Of a stretch of DNA of 64,000 bases, positions 42,706 to 51,554 are shown piece after piece (within the stretch, counting starts at the first letter, position 1; every line of letters starts with the position of its first letter). Location: NCBI RefSeq assembly GCF_024661895.1, contig NZ_CP102453.1, positions 434,001-498,000 on the forward strand, in the 5' to 3' direction. Below the pieces are notes generated by a model. The model had not been told where the DNA came from and searched no databases. It saw only the letters and a program-made list of their open reading frames with translations. A program made the position numbers and the translations under genes. The DNA comes from Fundicoccus culcitae. Its GTDB lineage: Bacteria; Bacillota; Bacilli; Lactobacillales; Aerococcaceae.

Positions 42706-43228
42706 TTTTTATATCACCTAGTTCGCGAGCTTGACGTGCATCTAAACGCAACAGATAGGTATTTACTTGCTGATTCCCCTGTTCAACCTTTGCCTGTAGA
42801 AAACCATTCAACGCTTTGAAAATAATCGCAAAAACGATACCCCAAAAAGTTGACGTTAAGGCAGCGAAAAACAATGCCGTTTCCATCGTCCCAACCATAG
42901 GAATAAGGGAGATAACTGTCCCTAACAAACCCATCAAAGGGAAAATCGCACAAATATTAATAAAAATCACATAATACTGATTGACTTGTTTCAGCTTCTC
43001 AGTGATGCGTCGCTCCCCATCTACACCCAGATAAAAATCGACATGTTGATTGAGTTGCTCACGGGTTTTTTTGCCTTGCGACAAATCGCCCTTAGGTTCT
43101 AACATCGTCATTAATTCATTGCTTAACTTCATACAATACCAATAAATAAACCAAGCAAATACAGCAATTAATATGATAAGGAAATCAAATTTAAAAAAAT
43201 TATCGAGGATAGGTTGTAATAAACTCAA
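42698..43228 (-). CDS. MotA/TolQ/ExbB-family proton channel
   Basis: 176 residues and three membrane helices (about 13-32, 85-110 and 118-145), with FPLMGLLGTVISLIPM and the ALTSTFWGIVFAIIFKALNG helix diagnostic of the MotA/TolQ/ExbB channel. It is first in the run ExbB-ExbD-ExbD-like-PH-SNase, all on one strand with overlaps or gaps under 30 bases. Likely uses the proton gradient to do mechanical work on a surface partner. Confidence 0.8.
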   Translation of the reverse strand: MSLLQPILDNFFKFDFLIILIAVFAWFIYWYCMKLSNELMTMLEPKGDLSQGKKTREQLNQHVDFYLGVDGERRITEKLKQVNQYYVIFINICAIFPLMGLLGTVISLIPMVGTMETALFFAALTSTFWGIVFAIIFKALNGFLQAKVEQGNQQVNTYLLRLDARQARELGDIKNV

Positions 43229-43304
43229 AACGGCTTCATCCTTTATTTATTTTTTGATGTCCTTATCATACCATGTTTTTATTTCAAGCCCTAACTTAAA
43301 TGAT

Positions 43305-45944
43305 TTATAACAGATCGCCATAACGCATAATATAAATCCGTTTAACGAACGTAACTAAGGCGAGGTATAAAATAATAATGATAATCATCCATAACCAGTA
43401 AGTGCCTGGTAGGGGTATTAAGCCAATTCCTTCTCCGATAGGTGTATAGGGTAAAATACTTCCAACAATCAATCCTAAGCTTGTTATTAAGATAAATAGG
43501 AAGGATGGATTACTTTCAATAAATGGCAATTTATTCGTTCTTAGGCCATAGAGTACCAACGTTTGTGACCACAGTGATAACACAAACCAACCCGTATGGA
43601 ACAAACTCGCAAAAAGCGCTTGTTGCGGTTCAGCTAATTGAGTATAGCTGCCACCCATCACTGCGGGTGCAATTACAAAATACATCAAAATAAATATCAC
43701 AAGATCAAACAGCGAACTAACAGGACCAAACCAGATCATAAAGCGACTAATTGATGAAGCATCCCATTTTTTTGGTTCTCTGATGTATTCGTCATCCATT
43801 TTATCCCATGGAATAGCCATACAAGCTAAGTCATAAATTAAGTTTAAAGCCAATAATTGAATAGGTAACATAGGTAAAAAAGGTAAGAAAATAGAGGCAA
43901 TTAATACAGAAAACATATTTCCAAAATTAGAACTAGTTGTAATTTTAATGTACTTCATGATATTTCCAAAAATATTTCTGCCAGCAATAATGCCTTTTTC
44001 TAAAACCATTAAGTCTTTTTCAAGCAAAATTACATCGGCTGATTCTTTCGCAATATCTACTGCTGTATCAACCGAAATACCAACATCTGCAGCATGCATA
44101 GCCGGTGCGTCATTAATTCCATCCCCCATAAAGCCAACCACATGTCCATTTGCCTTCAATAGATTCGTAATATCCGCTTTTTGCGTAGGACTTAATTTAA
44201 CAAAAATTGAATAATCTTCAACAGCCATAGCTAGTTCTTCTTTGGTCATAGTGGTTATGGCTTCGCCACTGAGGTATTTATTTGCTTTAATTCCAACTTG
44301 TTGACATACGGCTTGTGTGACTAAAGCATTATCCCCTGTAAGTACTTTTACATCCACTTGATGATCTTTAAGGGCTCTTAGTGCTTCAGCCGTGGAATCT
44401 TTCGGTGGATCAAGGAAGGCAAGGTAGCCAATCAGTACCATGTCAGCTTCATCTTTAATAGAAAATTCATCAATTGTCGAAGGATTCGTTTTTTGCGCCA
44501 CCCCAATTACGCGAAAGCCTTCGTTATTTAAAGCGGTAACTACGGCTAAAATCTTTTCTTTCATTGTTTGATTAAGCTCTAAAATGGCACCTTTATAATC
44601 CACTAAAGTGGATACTTCCAACATTTCTTCAATAGCACCCTTGGTAATCATTTGCGTTTTACCAAAAGTATCCTGAACAACCACACTCATTCTACGACGT
44701 ACAAAATCAAATGGTATTTCATCAACTTTTTCATAGCTAATTTGTTGCGTATCCAATTCTTTTTCAGCAGCTTCAATTATCGCCCGATCCATTAAGTTCT
44801 TTAAGCCCGTTTGATAAAAACTATTTAAAAAGGCATGGCGGAGTACCCGATTATCGGTTTCACCTTCTAAATTCAAGTGATATTCTAAGACGATTTTGTC
44901 TTGGGTTAATGTTCCGGTTTTGTCTGTACATAGCACATCAATCGCGCCAAAATTTTGAATTGAATTAAGGTTTTTGATGATGGTCCCTTCTTTGGCCATC
45001 GTTTTAGACCCTTTCACCAGATTAGACGTTACAATCATCGGTAACATTTCGGGGGTCAATCCAACCGCAACAGACAAACCAAACAATAATGCTTGAAGCC
45101 AATCTCCCTTGGTCATGCCATTAATTAATATCACCAAAGGTGCCATCACTGCCATAAAACGTATTAAAAGCAAGGATGTCTTATTAATTCCTATTTCAAA
45201 ACTTGTTAAAGGAGGTGTCGCGGTCACATCGGTGGCTATTTGGCCAAATAGCGTCGTTTGCCCTGTCGCAATGACAATCCCTTCAGCGCTTCCACTGACC
45301 ACATTGCTGCCCATAAAGGCAAGATTAGGGTGGTTAGTTGCGACATCCTCTTTTTCAATGATGGTATTGGCTTTCTTTTCAACGGGATAACTTTCACCCG
45401 TTAAGGAAGCCTGTGAAATAAATAAATCTTTCGTCGTTATAAGTCTTAAATCAGCTGGTATCATATCGCCTGCTGATAAACGAATACGATCACCTAAAAC
45501 CACGTCTTCCATTGGAATTTCTTGGAATGTTCCATCGCGTTTCACAGCCGTTGTCACATTGACCATGGATTGAAGTTTTTCGGCTGCTTGATTCGATTGA
45601 ACAGATTGCATCAAAGTCATCGTTCCACTAATCAAAACCAAGACCACAATGATAATCACCGTAAGTAAGTCTCTTTCACTCGTTGGTACCATCACATATT
45701 CGGTCACAAAAGAAATCATCGCTAACAAGATAAGAATTAAAGTAAATGGTGTAATGTATGCTTTTAATATCGTTAACCATAAGGGGGTTTTTTTACTTCC
45801 TTCGATTTTGTTGCTTCCATGTGTTTGTCTAATTATTTCAGCGGCTTCTGTTGTGTATCCTTGGTCGTTTACTTGATAGTTTTGTTTGAGTTCTTCTAAT
45901 GTCCATTGTGCAATTATGTTATAGTCAATGTTTATTTTTTTCAT
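43305..45944 (-). CDS. mgtA: Magnesium-importing P-type ATPase (MgtA/MgtB)
   Basis: 879 residues. ATG 45944 follows the stop of a tiny ORF by one base; the frame back to 46016 is rejected. P-type ATPase motifs: SLTGES, phosphorylation site CTDKTGTLT, KGA, GDN and GDGINDAPA. Ten helices, with the N-terminal and late membrane segments of the MgtA group (P-type IIIB). It imports Mg2+. Its leader has an M-box riboswitch, which supports magnesium as substrate. Confidence 0.93.
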   Translation of the reverse strand: MKKINIDYNIIAQWTLEELKQNYQVNDQGYTTEAAEIIRQTHGSNKIEGSKKTPLWLTILKAYITPFTLILILLAMISFVTEYVMVPTSERDLLTVIIIVVLVLISGTMTLMQSVQSNQAAEKLQSMVNVTTAVKRDGTFQEIPMEDVVLGDRIRLSAGDMIPADLRLITTKDLFISQASLTGESYPVEKKANTIIEKEDVATNHPNLAFMGSNVVSGSAEGIVIATGQTTLFGQIATDVTATPPLTSFEIGINKTSLLLIRFMAVMAPLVILINGMTKGDWLQALLFGLSVAVGLTPEMLPMIVTSNLVKGSKTMAKEGTIIKNLNSIQNFGAIDVLCTDKTGTLTQDKIVLEYHLNLEGETDNRVLRHAFLNSFYQTGLKNLMDRAIIEAAEKELDTQQISYEKVDEIPFDFVRRRMSVVVQDTFGKTQMITKGAIEEMLEVSTLVDYKGAILELNQTMKEKILAVVTALNNEGFRVIGVAQKTNPSTIDEFSIKDEADMVLIGYLAFLDPPKDSTAEALRALKDHQVDVKVLTGDNALVTQAVCQQVGIKANKYLSGEAITTMTKEELAMAVEDYSIFVKLSPTQKADITNLLKANGHVVGFMGDGINDAPAMHAADVGISVDTAVDIAKESADVILLEKDLMVLEKGIIAGRNIFGNIMKYIKITTSSNFGNMFSVLIASIFLPFLPMLPIQLLALNLIYDLACMAIPWDKMDDEYIREPKKWDASSISRFMIWFGPVSSLFDLVIFILMYFVIAPAVMGGSYTQLAEPQQALFASLFHTGWFVLSLWSQTLVLYGLRTNKLPFIESNPSFLFILITSLGLIVGSILPYTPIGEGIGLIPLPGTYWLWMIIIIILYLALVTFVKRIYIMRYGDLL

Positions 45945-45945
45945 T

Positions 45946-46032
45946 TTATTCGCCCTTCTTTCTCCAGAAATAGTTAAGCAAGAACCATGCAATTCCCAAA
46001 AATAATGTGAATTCAAAAATAAATTGCATCAT
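45946..46032 (-). CDS. Tiny membrane protein (28 aa) directly upstream of mgtA
   Basis: Start 46032 has a strong GAGGAGG site. The product MMQFIFEFTLFLGIAWFLLN then ends YFWRKKGE: one hydrophobic helix with a positive C-terminus. Its stop is one base before the mgtA ATG, and the mgtA ribosome site lies inside it. By analogy with KdpF, MgtR or MgtS it may stabilise or regulate the pump, or couple translation. No homology is claimed. Confidence 0.65.
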   Translation of the reverse strand: MMQFIFEFTLFLGIAWFLLNYFWRKKGE

Positions 46033-46061
46033 AATGCCTCCTCTTTTGGAAAAATCAGCAG

Positions 46062-46157
46062 CTACTTCCAAGCGGTGAAAACAAATAGATAATAACTGCG
46101 CCATTTTTCCAATTTTATTAAGTTTTTTAAAATGTCCCTCTGATAATGATCATCCAT
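46062..46157 (-). CDS. Small ORF (31 aa) in the mgtA leader after the M-box
   Basis: ATG 46157 has AAAGGAGGGTG upstream. The product starts MDDHYQRDILKNLIKLEKWR and ends in a short aromatic stretch (YYLFVFTAWK). It lies between the M-box terminator and the 28-residue ORF. It may be a leader peptide or a small regulator. Support is a strong ribosome site and position only. Confidence 0.45.
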   Translation of the reverse strand: MDDHYQRDILKNLIKLEKWRSYYLFVFTAWK

Positions 46158-46202
46158 TTGTTTTCACCCTCCTTTTATCTAGTGGTATTTATTTGTAAAA
46201 CG

Positions 46203-46234
46203 AAAAAGAGCCCTCACCAATTAAGTGAGAGCCC
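46203..46234 (-). terminator. M-box expression-platform terminator
   Basis: On the minus strand, GGGCTCTCAC-ttaattg-GTGAGGGCTC (two G-U pairs) is followed by five T bases. High magnesium would favour it. Confidence 0.85.
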
Positions 46235-46239
46235 AAAAA

Positions 46240-46450
46240 ATAAGCACAAAAAAAGACTTTTGTGATTTCATCGTGGAGTTTCAGCACTATACAACGTAAA
46301 AAACAAGACCTACTTGTTTATAGCTATTTTGGGAAAAGCCTTAGCTCGATCAATTCCTGTCCTACCCATTAGCGTCTCTCGACATTTCTGGACAATAGCC
46401 TATGTTTGTATAGGAGCCTCACCTAACAAATCGTATTCAGTTTTACTATC
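46240..46450 (-). promoter_or_regulatory. M-box (ykoK) magnesium riboswitch
   Basis: The minus strand carries the conserved M-box core GTTAGGTGAGGCTCCTAT (near 46435-46418), then ACAAACATAGGCTATTGTCC and the GACGCTAATGGGTAGGACAG-type segment downstream. It is followed by the terminator at 46203 and the mgtA genes. It senses Mg2+ and shuts transcription when Mg2+ is high. Confidence 0.93.
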
Positions 46451-46452
46451 TA

Positions 46453-46481
46453 AGCATAGCACCTATTGTTCAGGCTGTCAA
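46453..46481 (-). promoter_or_regulatory. Promoter of the M-box/mgtA transcript
   Basis: Minus strand TTGACA (46481-46476), 17 bases, TATGCT (46458-46453), directly in front of the riboswitch. Confidence 0.75.
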
Positions 46482-46586
46482 CATGGTTTTCAAAAAAACA
46501 CGATTATATCTTAAAGTGATTGCAAATAGATATGAGTAGGTTAACATGCTCCCTATTGGTATACTTTAAGAAAAGGAGCGTTCAAA

Positions 46587-47324
46587 ATGACAATGTTATC
46601 CACTTATTTTATACGTATTTTTCCTGCCTTGTTTCTTTTAACCATTACTTTCATATTAGCTTATCGTTTAAACGTATGGATAAAAATTTTCTTGATGATT
46701 TTGGGCTTTATTCTCATGCGGGATGCTATGACACCCGTAGGGATTTGGCAGTTTGGCGTGACGGATAGCCTGCTATGGTTAAGGTTCATAGATAGTGGAT
46801 TAGTTTTAATAATTTTGGCGGTACTAACGCTGATCCTTGCCTTGGTTTTATATTTTATTCATCCACAAATAAATCAGGACATTGTGTGGTTTTCTAAAAA
46901 TAAATATCACGCTTTTTTAGTCGGTATACTTGCAGCCATTTTAATTGTTTTACCTTTTATGTTGCCTTACCTGAATACCCCCATCGAAGCAAGAGGTGGA
47001 AATGTTTCATGGCAAGTCGTTTTCCCATTATTAATATTTGCTTTACTTGGTAATTTTCTTGAAGAGCTCTTGTTTCGAGGATTTTTACAAAGTCAGTTAA
47101 AGTTAATAACAAATAAATGGCACGCCATTGTATTATCAGGACTTATTTTTGCATTGGGTCATATTTTTTTAGCAATAACTGTCACTGATTTAGGTGTGAT
47201 TGTCCTCTTATTTACTTTCTGGGAAGGTCTTATCTGTGCCTTTCTTTATGAACGTTATGGACTAATCGCTGCTAGTATCGCACACGGATTCGGTATCTTT
47301 TTGATATCTGCGGGTTTATTTTAG
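46587..47324 (+). CDS. CPBP-family intramembrane metalloprotease
   Basis: 245 residues. ATG 46587 has AAAGGAG upstream. About eight membrane helices. CPBP motifs EELLFRGFLQ (EExxxR), FALGH (FxxxH) and SIAHGFG are present. Relatives process CAAX-type proteins or act in bacteriocin self-immunity (Abi/PncO type). No peptide gene is adjacent, so the role is open. Closed by the hairpin at 47351. Confidence 0.88.
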   Translation: MTMLSTYFIRIFPALFLLTITFILAYRLNVWIKIFLMILGFILMRDAMTPVGIWQFGVTDSLLWLRFIDSGLVLIILAVLTLILALVLYFIHPQINQDIVWFSKNKYHAFLVGILAAILIVLPFMLPYLNTPIEARGGNVSWQVVFPLLIFALLGNFLEELLFRGFLQSQLKLITNKWHAIVLSGLIFALGHIFLAITVTDLGVIVLLFTFWEGLICAFLYERYGLIAASIAHGFGIFLISAGLF

Positions 47325-47350
47325 CAGGAAAACTTTGCTTTTAAAGCATT

Positions 47351-47390
47351 AAAGAGACGGTACACATTTAAATGGTGTTCCGTCTCTTTT
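47351..47390. terminator. Terminator after CPBP gene
   Basis: AAAGAGACGG(ta)CAC-atttaaatg-GTG(tt)CCGTCTCTTTT; usable on both strands. Confidence 0.88.
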
Positions 47391-47441
47391 CGTTTGTCGC
47401 TTAATTGTTAGTTACTTTTGAATAGTCAGAAAAGTCCTGAA

Positions 47442-48338
47442 TTATTCCGATTCTTCATCTGACGTCATTGCATCAGATGCCTCTTCTTCAACAGATGCTT
47501 CTTCAGTAGATTCTTCAGAAGTCGTTGTCTCAGTTGCATCCTCTCCTACGAAAAACATTTCATAGGATTCAAAGCGTAAATCAGAATCAACATTAATAAT
47601 TAATTCTTCAATTGTTCCATCTTCTGTATCCAATTCTCTGGCTGCATCATCTCGCCAAGTATAGGTCGTTTCTACACCATTTGATAAATGAACAAATCGT
47701 TGTAATGCTGGTAAGCCAATACGATTGACTAATTCAGTATCCCATCCATCAACTGCTGATAATTCAACAATTTCATCTTCTGTTATATCTAAAGGTTCAT
47801 AGTTTGAAGGGATATTATGTTCAACTTCTATGTTTGCCATTTCCATACCATTGCCTTCGTCATAAAATTGAATGGTTGTCATAACGATTTTTAGTGGTTC
47901 TACGGCTACAAAACGATGGAATTGACTACTGCCAGCTTCAGTAATTTCTGAAGGTTCGAAATCACCAATTAATTCTTGGTAAGCTTCCAAAGTAACCTTT
48001 TCACTATTATCAGCCGCTTCGCGCAGTGACATAATCACTGTGTTGGTTAATTCCGAAACTTCATCATAAGTATATAAGTTTTCTTCAGGAATTTCTGTTA
48101 GTAAAACAATCCGTTCTGCCAATTCTTCTTCTGTAAATGGGTTATCCGCTCCGATTGCAAATAAATCAACTGCTTCAGAGGTCTCTTCAGTCACTTCTTC
48201 TCCAGTTTGCTCACTGATTGATTCTTCTGTCGTCTCTGCTTCAGATGTATCACTTTCTTGGGCCGAAATTGGAAAAGTAACCAAATGACTTAATAATAAC
48301 GCCCCACTTAAAAGGGTTAACCATTTCTTGTTTTGCAT
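47442..48338 (-). CDS. Secreted acidic protein of unknown function
   Basis: 298 residues. Signal peptide 1-26 (ending FPISAQES), then a Glu/Thr/Ser-rich acidic linker, a folded middle (about 60-265) and another acidic Ser/Glu-rich tail. The middle holds FTEEELAERIVLLTEIPEEN and RFVHLSNGVETTYTWRDDAA, resembling nothing I can name. There is no lipobox or LPxTG. The very acidic ends resemble the linker of the secreted b5-like protein at 35537, suggesting a shared style of surface protein. Confidence 0.6.
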   Translation of the reverse strand: MQNKKWLTLLSGALLLSHLVTFPISAQESDTSEAETTEESISEQTGEEVTEETSEAVDLFAIGADNPFTEEELAERIVLLTEIPEENLYTYDEVSELTNTVIMSLREAADNSEKVTLEAYQELIGDFEPSEITEAGSSQFHRFVAVEPLKIVMTTIQFYDEGNGMEMANIEVEHNIPSNYEPLDITEDEIVELSAVDGWDTELVNRIGLPALQRFVHLSNGVETTYTWRDDAARELDTEDGTIEELIINVDSDLRFESYEMFFVGEDATETTTSEESTEEASVEEEASDAMTSDEESE

Positions 48339-48575
48339 AACTGATGCTACATCCTCTCATTTGCTTTTTTTTTCAATCATCATGATTGAATTAACAAAAT
48401 TGTAGCATGGATACAATCACCGCTTAAATATTTTGCATTTTACTGCAAGAATGTATAGATTTATTTTATATAAAAATACTATAAGTAAGTTGTTTGGATA
48501 CTTATATGATAAAAAAACAATATCGTTTTTAATGGCAGAAGTTTGCATTATATTCGTTCAATAAAGAGATGTTTT

Positions 48576-49181
48576 TTAGATATTTTTGTATATATTGATG
48601 ATATCATTTTTATCATGTGTCCCTTGTATTGCCACACTTGCATGTAATTTAAGTTGCGGTATTTGTTCAATAAAGTTGTCTAAGGCATAATTTGGGTAGT
48701 AGAAAATAATCTCAATCGAGCGTGGATGTGTTTCTATAGAGTACATAATATTATTAAAAATTTGTTTGACGATGTTCAAAGCAAAGGGATTAAAAAAATA
48801 AAAAATAGTATCTAGAGGATCAATCGCATAACCTTCAGCATAGCCTTGGTATAAGGTAAACATGTCTTGGGCGTGGGGGTATTTATTCAGATAATTTTGA
48901 CGGTTTTCTTCCAGTTGGCGGTAACTCGTTGGATTTAGTTCGATGCCGACCACTTGCCGCTTGAAATGATAGTTGACATAAAACAACACGCGACCTTTCC
49001 CACAACCGAAATCAACAAAGCGGCCTTCGGTTTGGAACTGATATTCTTTAAACAATTCGTCAAGCACATAATAATCGGTCGATTCAGTTTGAAAATTATC
49101 AGGGTATTCTTTTGGGGACAATCGATTGATGCCTGTAGTACGAATACCCAATTGCTTATCTTGTTGTTTGTTATAAAACAT
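48576..49181 (-). CDS. Class I SAM-dependent methyltransferase
   Basis: 201 residues. Motif I is FVDFGCGKGRVL, the acidic residue after strand 2 is in VVGIELNPTSY, and an FFNPFAL motif IV follows. The N-part contains LGIRTTGINRLSPKEYPDN. The presence of an N/D-P-F motif suggests N-methylation, but the substrate is unknown. Single gene. The 237-base region upstream of its 3' neighbour holds no gene. Confidence 0.8.
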   Translation of the reverse strand: MFYNKQQDKQLGIRTTGINRLSPKEYPDNFQTESTDYYVLDELFKEYQFQTEGRFVDFGCGKGRVLFYVNYHFKRQVVGIELNPTSYRQLEENRQNYLNKYPHAQDMFTLYQGYAEGYAIDPLDTIFYFFNPFALNIVKQIFNNIMYSIETHPRSIEIIFYYPNYALDNFIEQIPQLKLHASVAIQGTHDKNDIINIYKNI

Positions 49182-49266
49182 TTTTTCTCACCTAATTGTA
49201 TTTTGAATATGGAAGAAGCAGTAAATGGTGTCCATCTACTGCTTCTAAAAATAAATTATTTTTTAC

Positions 49267-49647
49267 TTAGTCGGCTTTTCTGCTTAGTCGATTTTCTTCA
49301 ATTTTTTGACGATCTTCCTCAACATTGAAGGCATTTATTTCCCAATGGATAACAAAAGTTAACACAATCCGTAAAATAACGACAAATCCTAGAATAAATA
49401 ATTCATTCAAATCGCGGACGATAACGGTTTTAATAATCTCCGCCCCTAGTTTGAATTCTAAACTTAGTGACATCGCTTCACCTAAGGTAAGTTTTACAGC
49501 ACGGTTATTTAAGTCAAACTTACTTAAAAAGAAGAACCACAATGCTTTAACACTTCCATAAGCTATGATCGCAATCCCTACAATTTCCAAAAAGTGAACA
49601 ACAAACGGAGCAAACGTATTTTCTACGAAACTAAATAAATTTGTCAT
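49267..49647 (-). CDS. DUF1622 membrane protein
   Basis: 126 residues and three membrane helices. The diagnostic stretch is LSLEFKLGAEIIKTVIVRDL, followed by FILGFVVILRIVLTFVIHWE. The family is widespread and uncharacterised. Start 49647 lies after a GGAG-containing site. Confidence 0.85.
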   Translation of the reverse strand: MTNLFSFVENTFAPFVVHFLEIVGIAIIAYGSVKALWFFFLSKFDLNNRAVKLTLGEAMSLSLEFKLGAEIIKTVIVRDLNELFILGFVVILRIVLTFVIHWEINAFNVEEDRQKIEENRLSRKAD

Positions 49648-49744
49648 GATGACTCCTTCTCTTTAATATTTATACTGATATGATTGTATCAGAAATCATA
49701 ATAATAGCAATCAAATATTAAAAATTTCACAAAGAATGAGCGTT

Positions 49745-50185
49745 TTATTTGAATTTTGTAATAGGTTTTCCTTTATGATCATACGTATAATTGCGAGCGG
49801 CATTAATATCTCCCATCGCCACAATGATGCGGTCGCGACGTGGTTCAGGTAATTGATCAAAGAGTAAGCCATCATCATGACTTAAATTTAATTTTTTTCT
49901 TTGGTCTTCTACTTGTCCTTGTTTTAATTGCTTATAAGAGGTTGACGGTAATTTACCAACCAATTCATGTTCAACGATTTTATAGACATAATCCCGGTGA
50001 CCATATTCTATGCGTGTCACATGACCATTAGGTTTCTCTTTAAATTTCGTCGGTTGGTATTCATGCATTTCCCACCAGGCTTTAATAGCAGCGGTTGCAT
50101 CTTCATAAGATTTAAATGTCCCATGTTGCTTCAGTTCGCCACTTAAATTATTTTCCCAAAACACCGTATACACTTTTTTTGTCAT
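49745..50185 (-). CDS. Conserved-looking protein of unknown function
   Basis: 146 residues, soluble and basic. It opens VYTVFWENNLSGELKQHGTF, has KAWWEMHEYQPTKFKEKPNG and ends with RDRIIVAMGDINAARNYTYD. The length, codon use and GGAGGG ribosome site support a real gene. I do not recognise the family. It lies 17 bases downstream of the DUF503 gene and is probably co-transcribed with it. Confidence 0.6.
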   Translation of the reverse strand: MTKKVYTVFWENNLSGELKQHGTFKSYEDATAAIKAWWEMHEYQPTKFKEKPNGHVTRIEYGHRDYVYKIVEHELVGKLPSTSYKQLKQGQVEDQRKKLNLSHDDGLLFDQLPEPRRDRIIVAMGDINAARNYTYDHKGKPITKFK

Positions 50186-50202
50186 GTAATCCCTCCGTTA
50201 CT

Positions 50203-50484
50203 TCAAATTTCATCCCATTGAATTCGAATGACATCAACGGGATAATTGGTTTCGATTTCGCGATGAACTTTATCAAGAATTGAACGTGCCAATTTTCGAT
50301 TATTTGATATACTAGCCATTTCAAAAGTGACTTTATTTTGAATATCTAAATCCTCAACTTCAGCAATGGCTATATGGTATTTATTTTGCATCCGATCAAT
50401 AATACTTTTTACCGTTTGTCGTTTATCTTTTAAGGTAAAACTATCTTGAATGTAGTATTGAACTTCACTGATAACGACAGCCAT
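50203..50484 (-). CDS. DUF503 (YlxP-like) protein
   Basis: 93 residues. VQYYIQDSFTLKDKRQTVKS, IIDRMQNKYHIAIAEVEDLD and ARSILDKVHREIET match the DUF503 ferredoxin-like fold. B. subtilis YlxP lies beside infB/rbfA, but here it is in a different context. Function uncertain. Confidence 0.85.
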   Translation of the reverse strand: MAVVISEVQYYIQDSFTLKDKRQTVKSIIDRMQNKYHIAIAEVEDLDIQNKVTFEMASISNNRKLARSILDKVHREIETNYPVDVIRIQWDEI

Positions 50485-50541
50485 AATCCGCCCCTTCTAA
50501 TGTAAAAAGACTAACCTAAAATATTCGGATAGCCTTTTCCA

Positions 50542-50570
50542 TTGCATGATAACGTGCTTCTTTATATAAT
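50542..50570 (+). promoter_or_regulatory. Promoter of the SRAP gene
   Basis: TTGCAT, 17 bases, TATAAT, 62 bases before the ATG at 50632. No LexA-type box was found nearby. Confidence 0.7.
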
Positions 50571-50631
50571 CAATATACCTAAGCTGTTGAAAAACTTCAA
50601 TGAAAACGCTTGTGAAAAAGGAGGAAAAAAG

Positions 50632-51216
50632 ATGTGTGGCCGTTTTTATTTAGACAGTTACCACGATAAAGTCAGAGAATTTTTGGAATCTGCTCAGGAG
50701 AAATTCCCCGACCAAGTATTTGCGACCGGAGAAATTTATCCCTCTAGCACCATTCTATCGCTAGGCGCCAACCAACAAGGCGAAATCAGCCCCGGTTATA
50801 CCAAATGGGGCTTTACTAACCCGCGCAACAAGCAATTACTCATCAACGCACGTTCAGAGACCGTCACCGAAAAACCCACTTTTAAAACCCCTTTTAATAA
50901 ATACCGCTGCGTTTTTCCCATGACAGGTTATTATGAATGGGATAAAGACAAAAAGAAACACTATATCCAATCCGGCGATCTCATTTTTGCCGCTGGTTTT
51001 TTCCGTCGCACCACGCATAACCAACAAACAAGCTTTGAATCCATTATCCTAACCCAAGACTCCGCCCCTGCCATCAGCACCATCCATAACCGCATGCCCG
51101 TCTTTATTCCCGAAGCCAAAATAGCTCAATGGATTCTGGATAATGCGTTTGCTATCGACTATTTAGCCAACCAAGCTCATAACTACCCCACTTACTTTAC
51201 AAGCTCAGTCCAATAA
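50632..51216 (+). CDS. SRAP/YedK-HMCES family abasic-site DNA-protein crosslink protein
   Basis: 194 residues. ATG 50632 has AGGAGG and gives the required Met1-Cys2 (MCGRFYL). Cys2 becomes the nucleophile after Met removal and crosslinks abasic sites in single-stranded DNA. Other conserved parts are WGFTNP, INARSETV, CVFPMTGYYEWD and HNRMPVFI with the active His. Shorter than E. coli YedK (222) at the C-terminus but complete in motifs. GC content looks higher than that of the neighbours. Confidence 0.92.
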   Translation: MCGRFYLDSYHDKVREFLESAQEKFPDQVFATGEIYPSSTILSLGANQQGEISPGYTKWGFTNPRNKQLLINARSETVTEKPTFKTPFNKYRCVFPMTGYYEWDKDKKKHYIQSGDLIFAAGFFRRTTHNQQTSFESIILTQDSAPAISTIHNRMPVFIPEAKIAQWILDNAFAIDYLANQAHNYPTYFTSSVQ

Positions 51217-51265
51217 CTCGCAATAAATGAAGTTTCACTTCCAACTTAAATGATTTAAACAGCCC

Positions 51266-51337
51266 GCATGCCTTCAGAAATTTGGGATGGCCTGCGCTTA
51301 TATAGCGCGTGCCTTCAGAAACTTGGGATGGCCTGCG
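51266..51337 (+). repeat. 41-bp-period repeat pair, family 1
   Basis: Two 31-base copies (51266-51296 and 51307-51337) of GCRTGCCTTCAGAAAYTTGG followed by GATGGCCTGCG, differing at 2 positions and spaced exactly 41 bases start to start. Confidence 0.85.
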
Positions 51338-51364
51338 GATTGGAGGTAAGAAGGGATAGCGCGA

Positions 51365-51437
51365 GACAGCTTCAAGTAAATTTGTCGCGCGGCCAAGGAG
51401 CGCACGACAACTTCAGACAAACTTGTCGCGTGGCCAA
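51365..51437 (+). repeat. 41-bp-period repeat pair, family 2
   Basis: Two related copies (51365-51396 and 51406-51437) containing CTTCARR and TTGTCGCGYGGCCAA, again 41 bases apart. The second has near-complementary arms GACAA/TTGTC around its loop. Confidence 0.8.
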
Positions 51438-51525
51438 ATTAAGTGGGAAATGTCGGACCGTCAGCCTAAAAGATGGCTTGCTAAATGATGCTTAAAGCTA
51501 TACTGGCCTATTTTCTACTCATTTT

Positions 51526-51554
51526 GGACAGAATAACTCTATTCTGTCCTTTTT
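51526..51554 (+). terminator. Perfect terminator hairpin
   Basis: GGACAGAATA-actc-TATTCTGTCC then five T bases. A second GGACAGAATA follows at about 51566 without its partner. Probably ends SRAP-side transcription. Confidence 0.85.

Noticed and set aside
46314-46514. 66-codon + strand frame
   Set aside because: It is the antisense of the M-box riboswitch.
51268-51495. 75-codon open frame in the repeat region
   Set aside because: Lies over repeat families 1 and 2, no ribosome site, no recognisable product.
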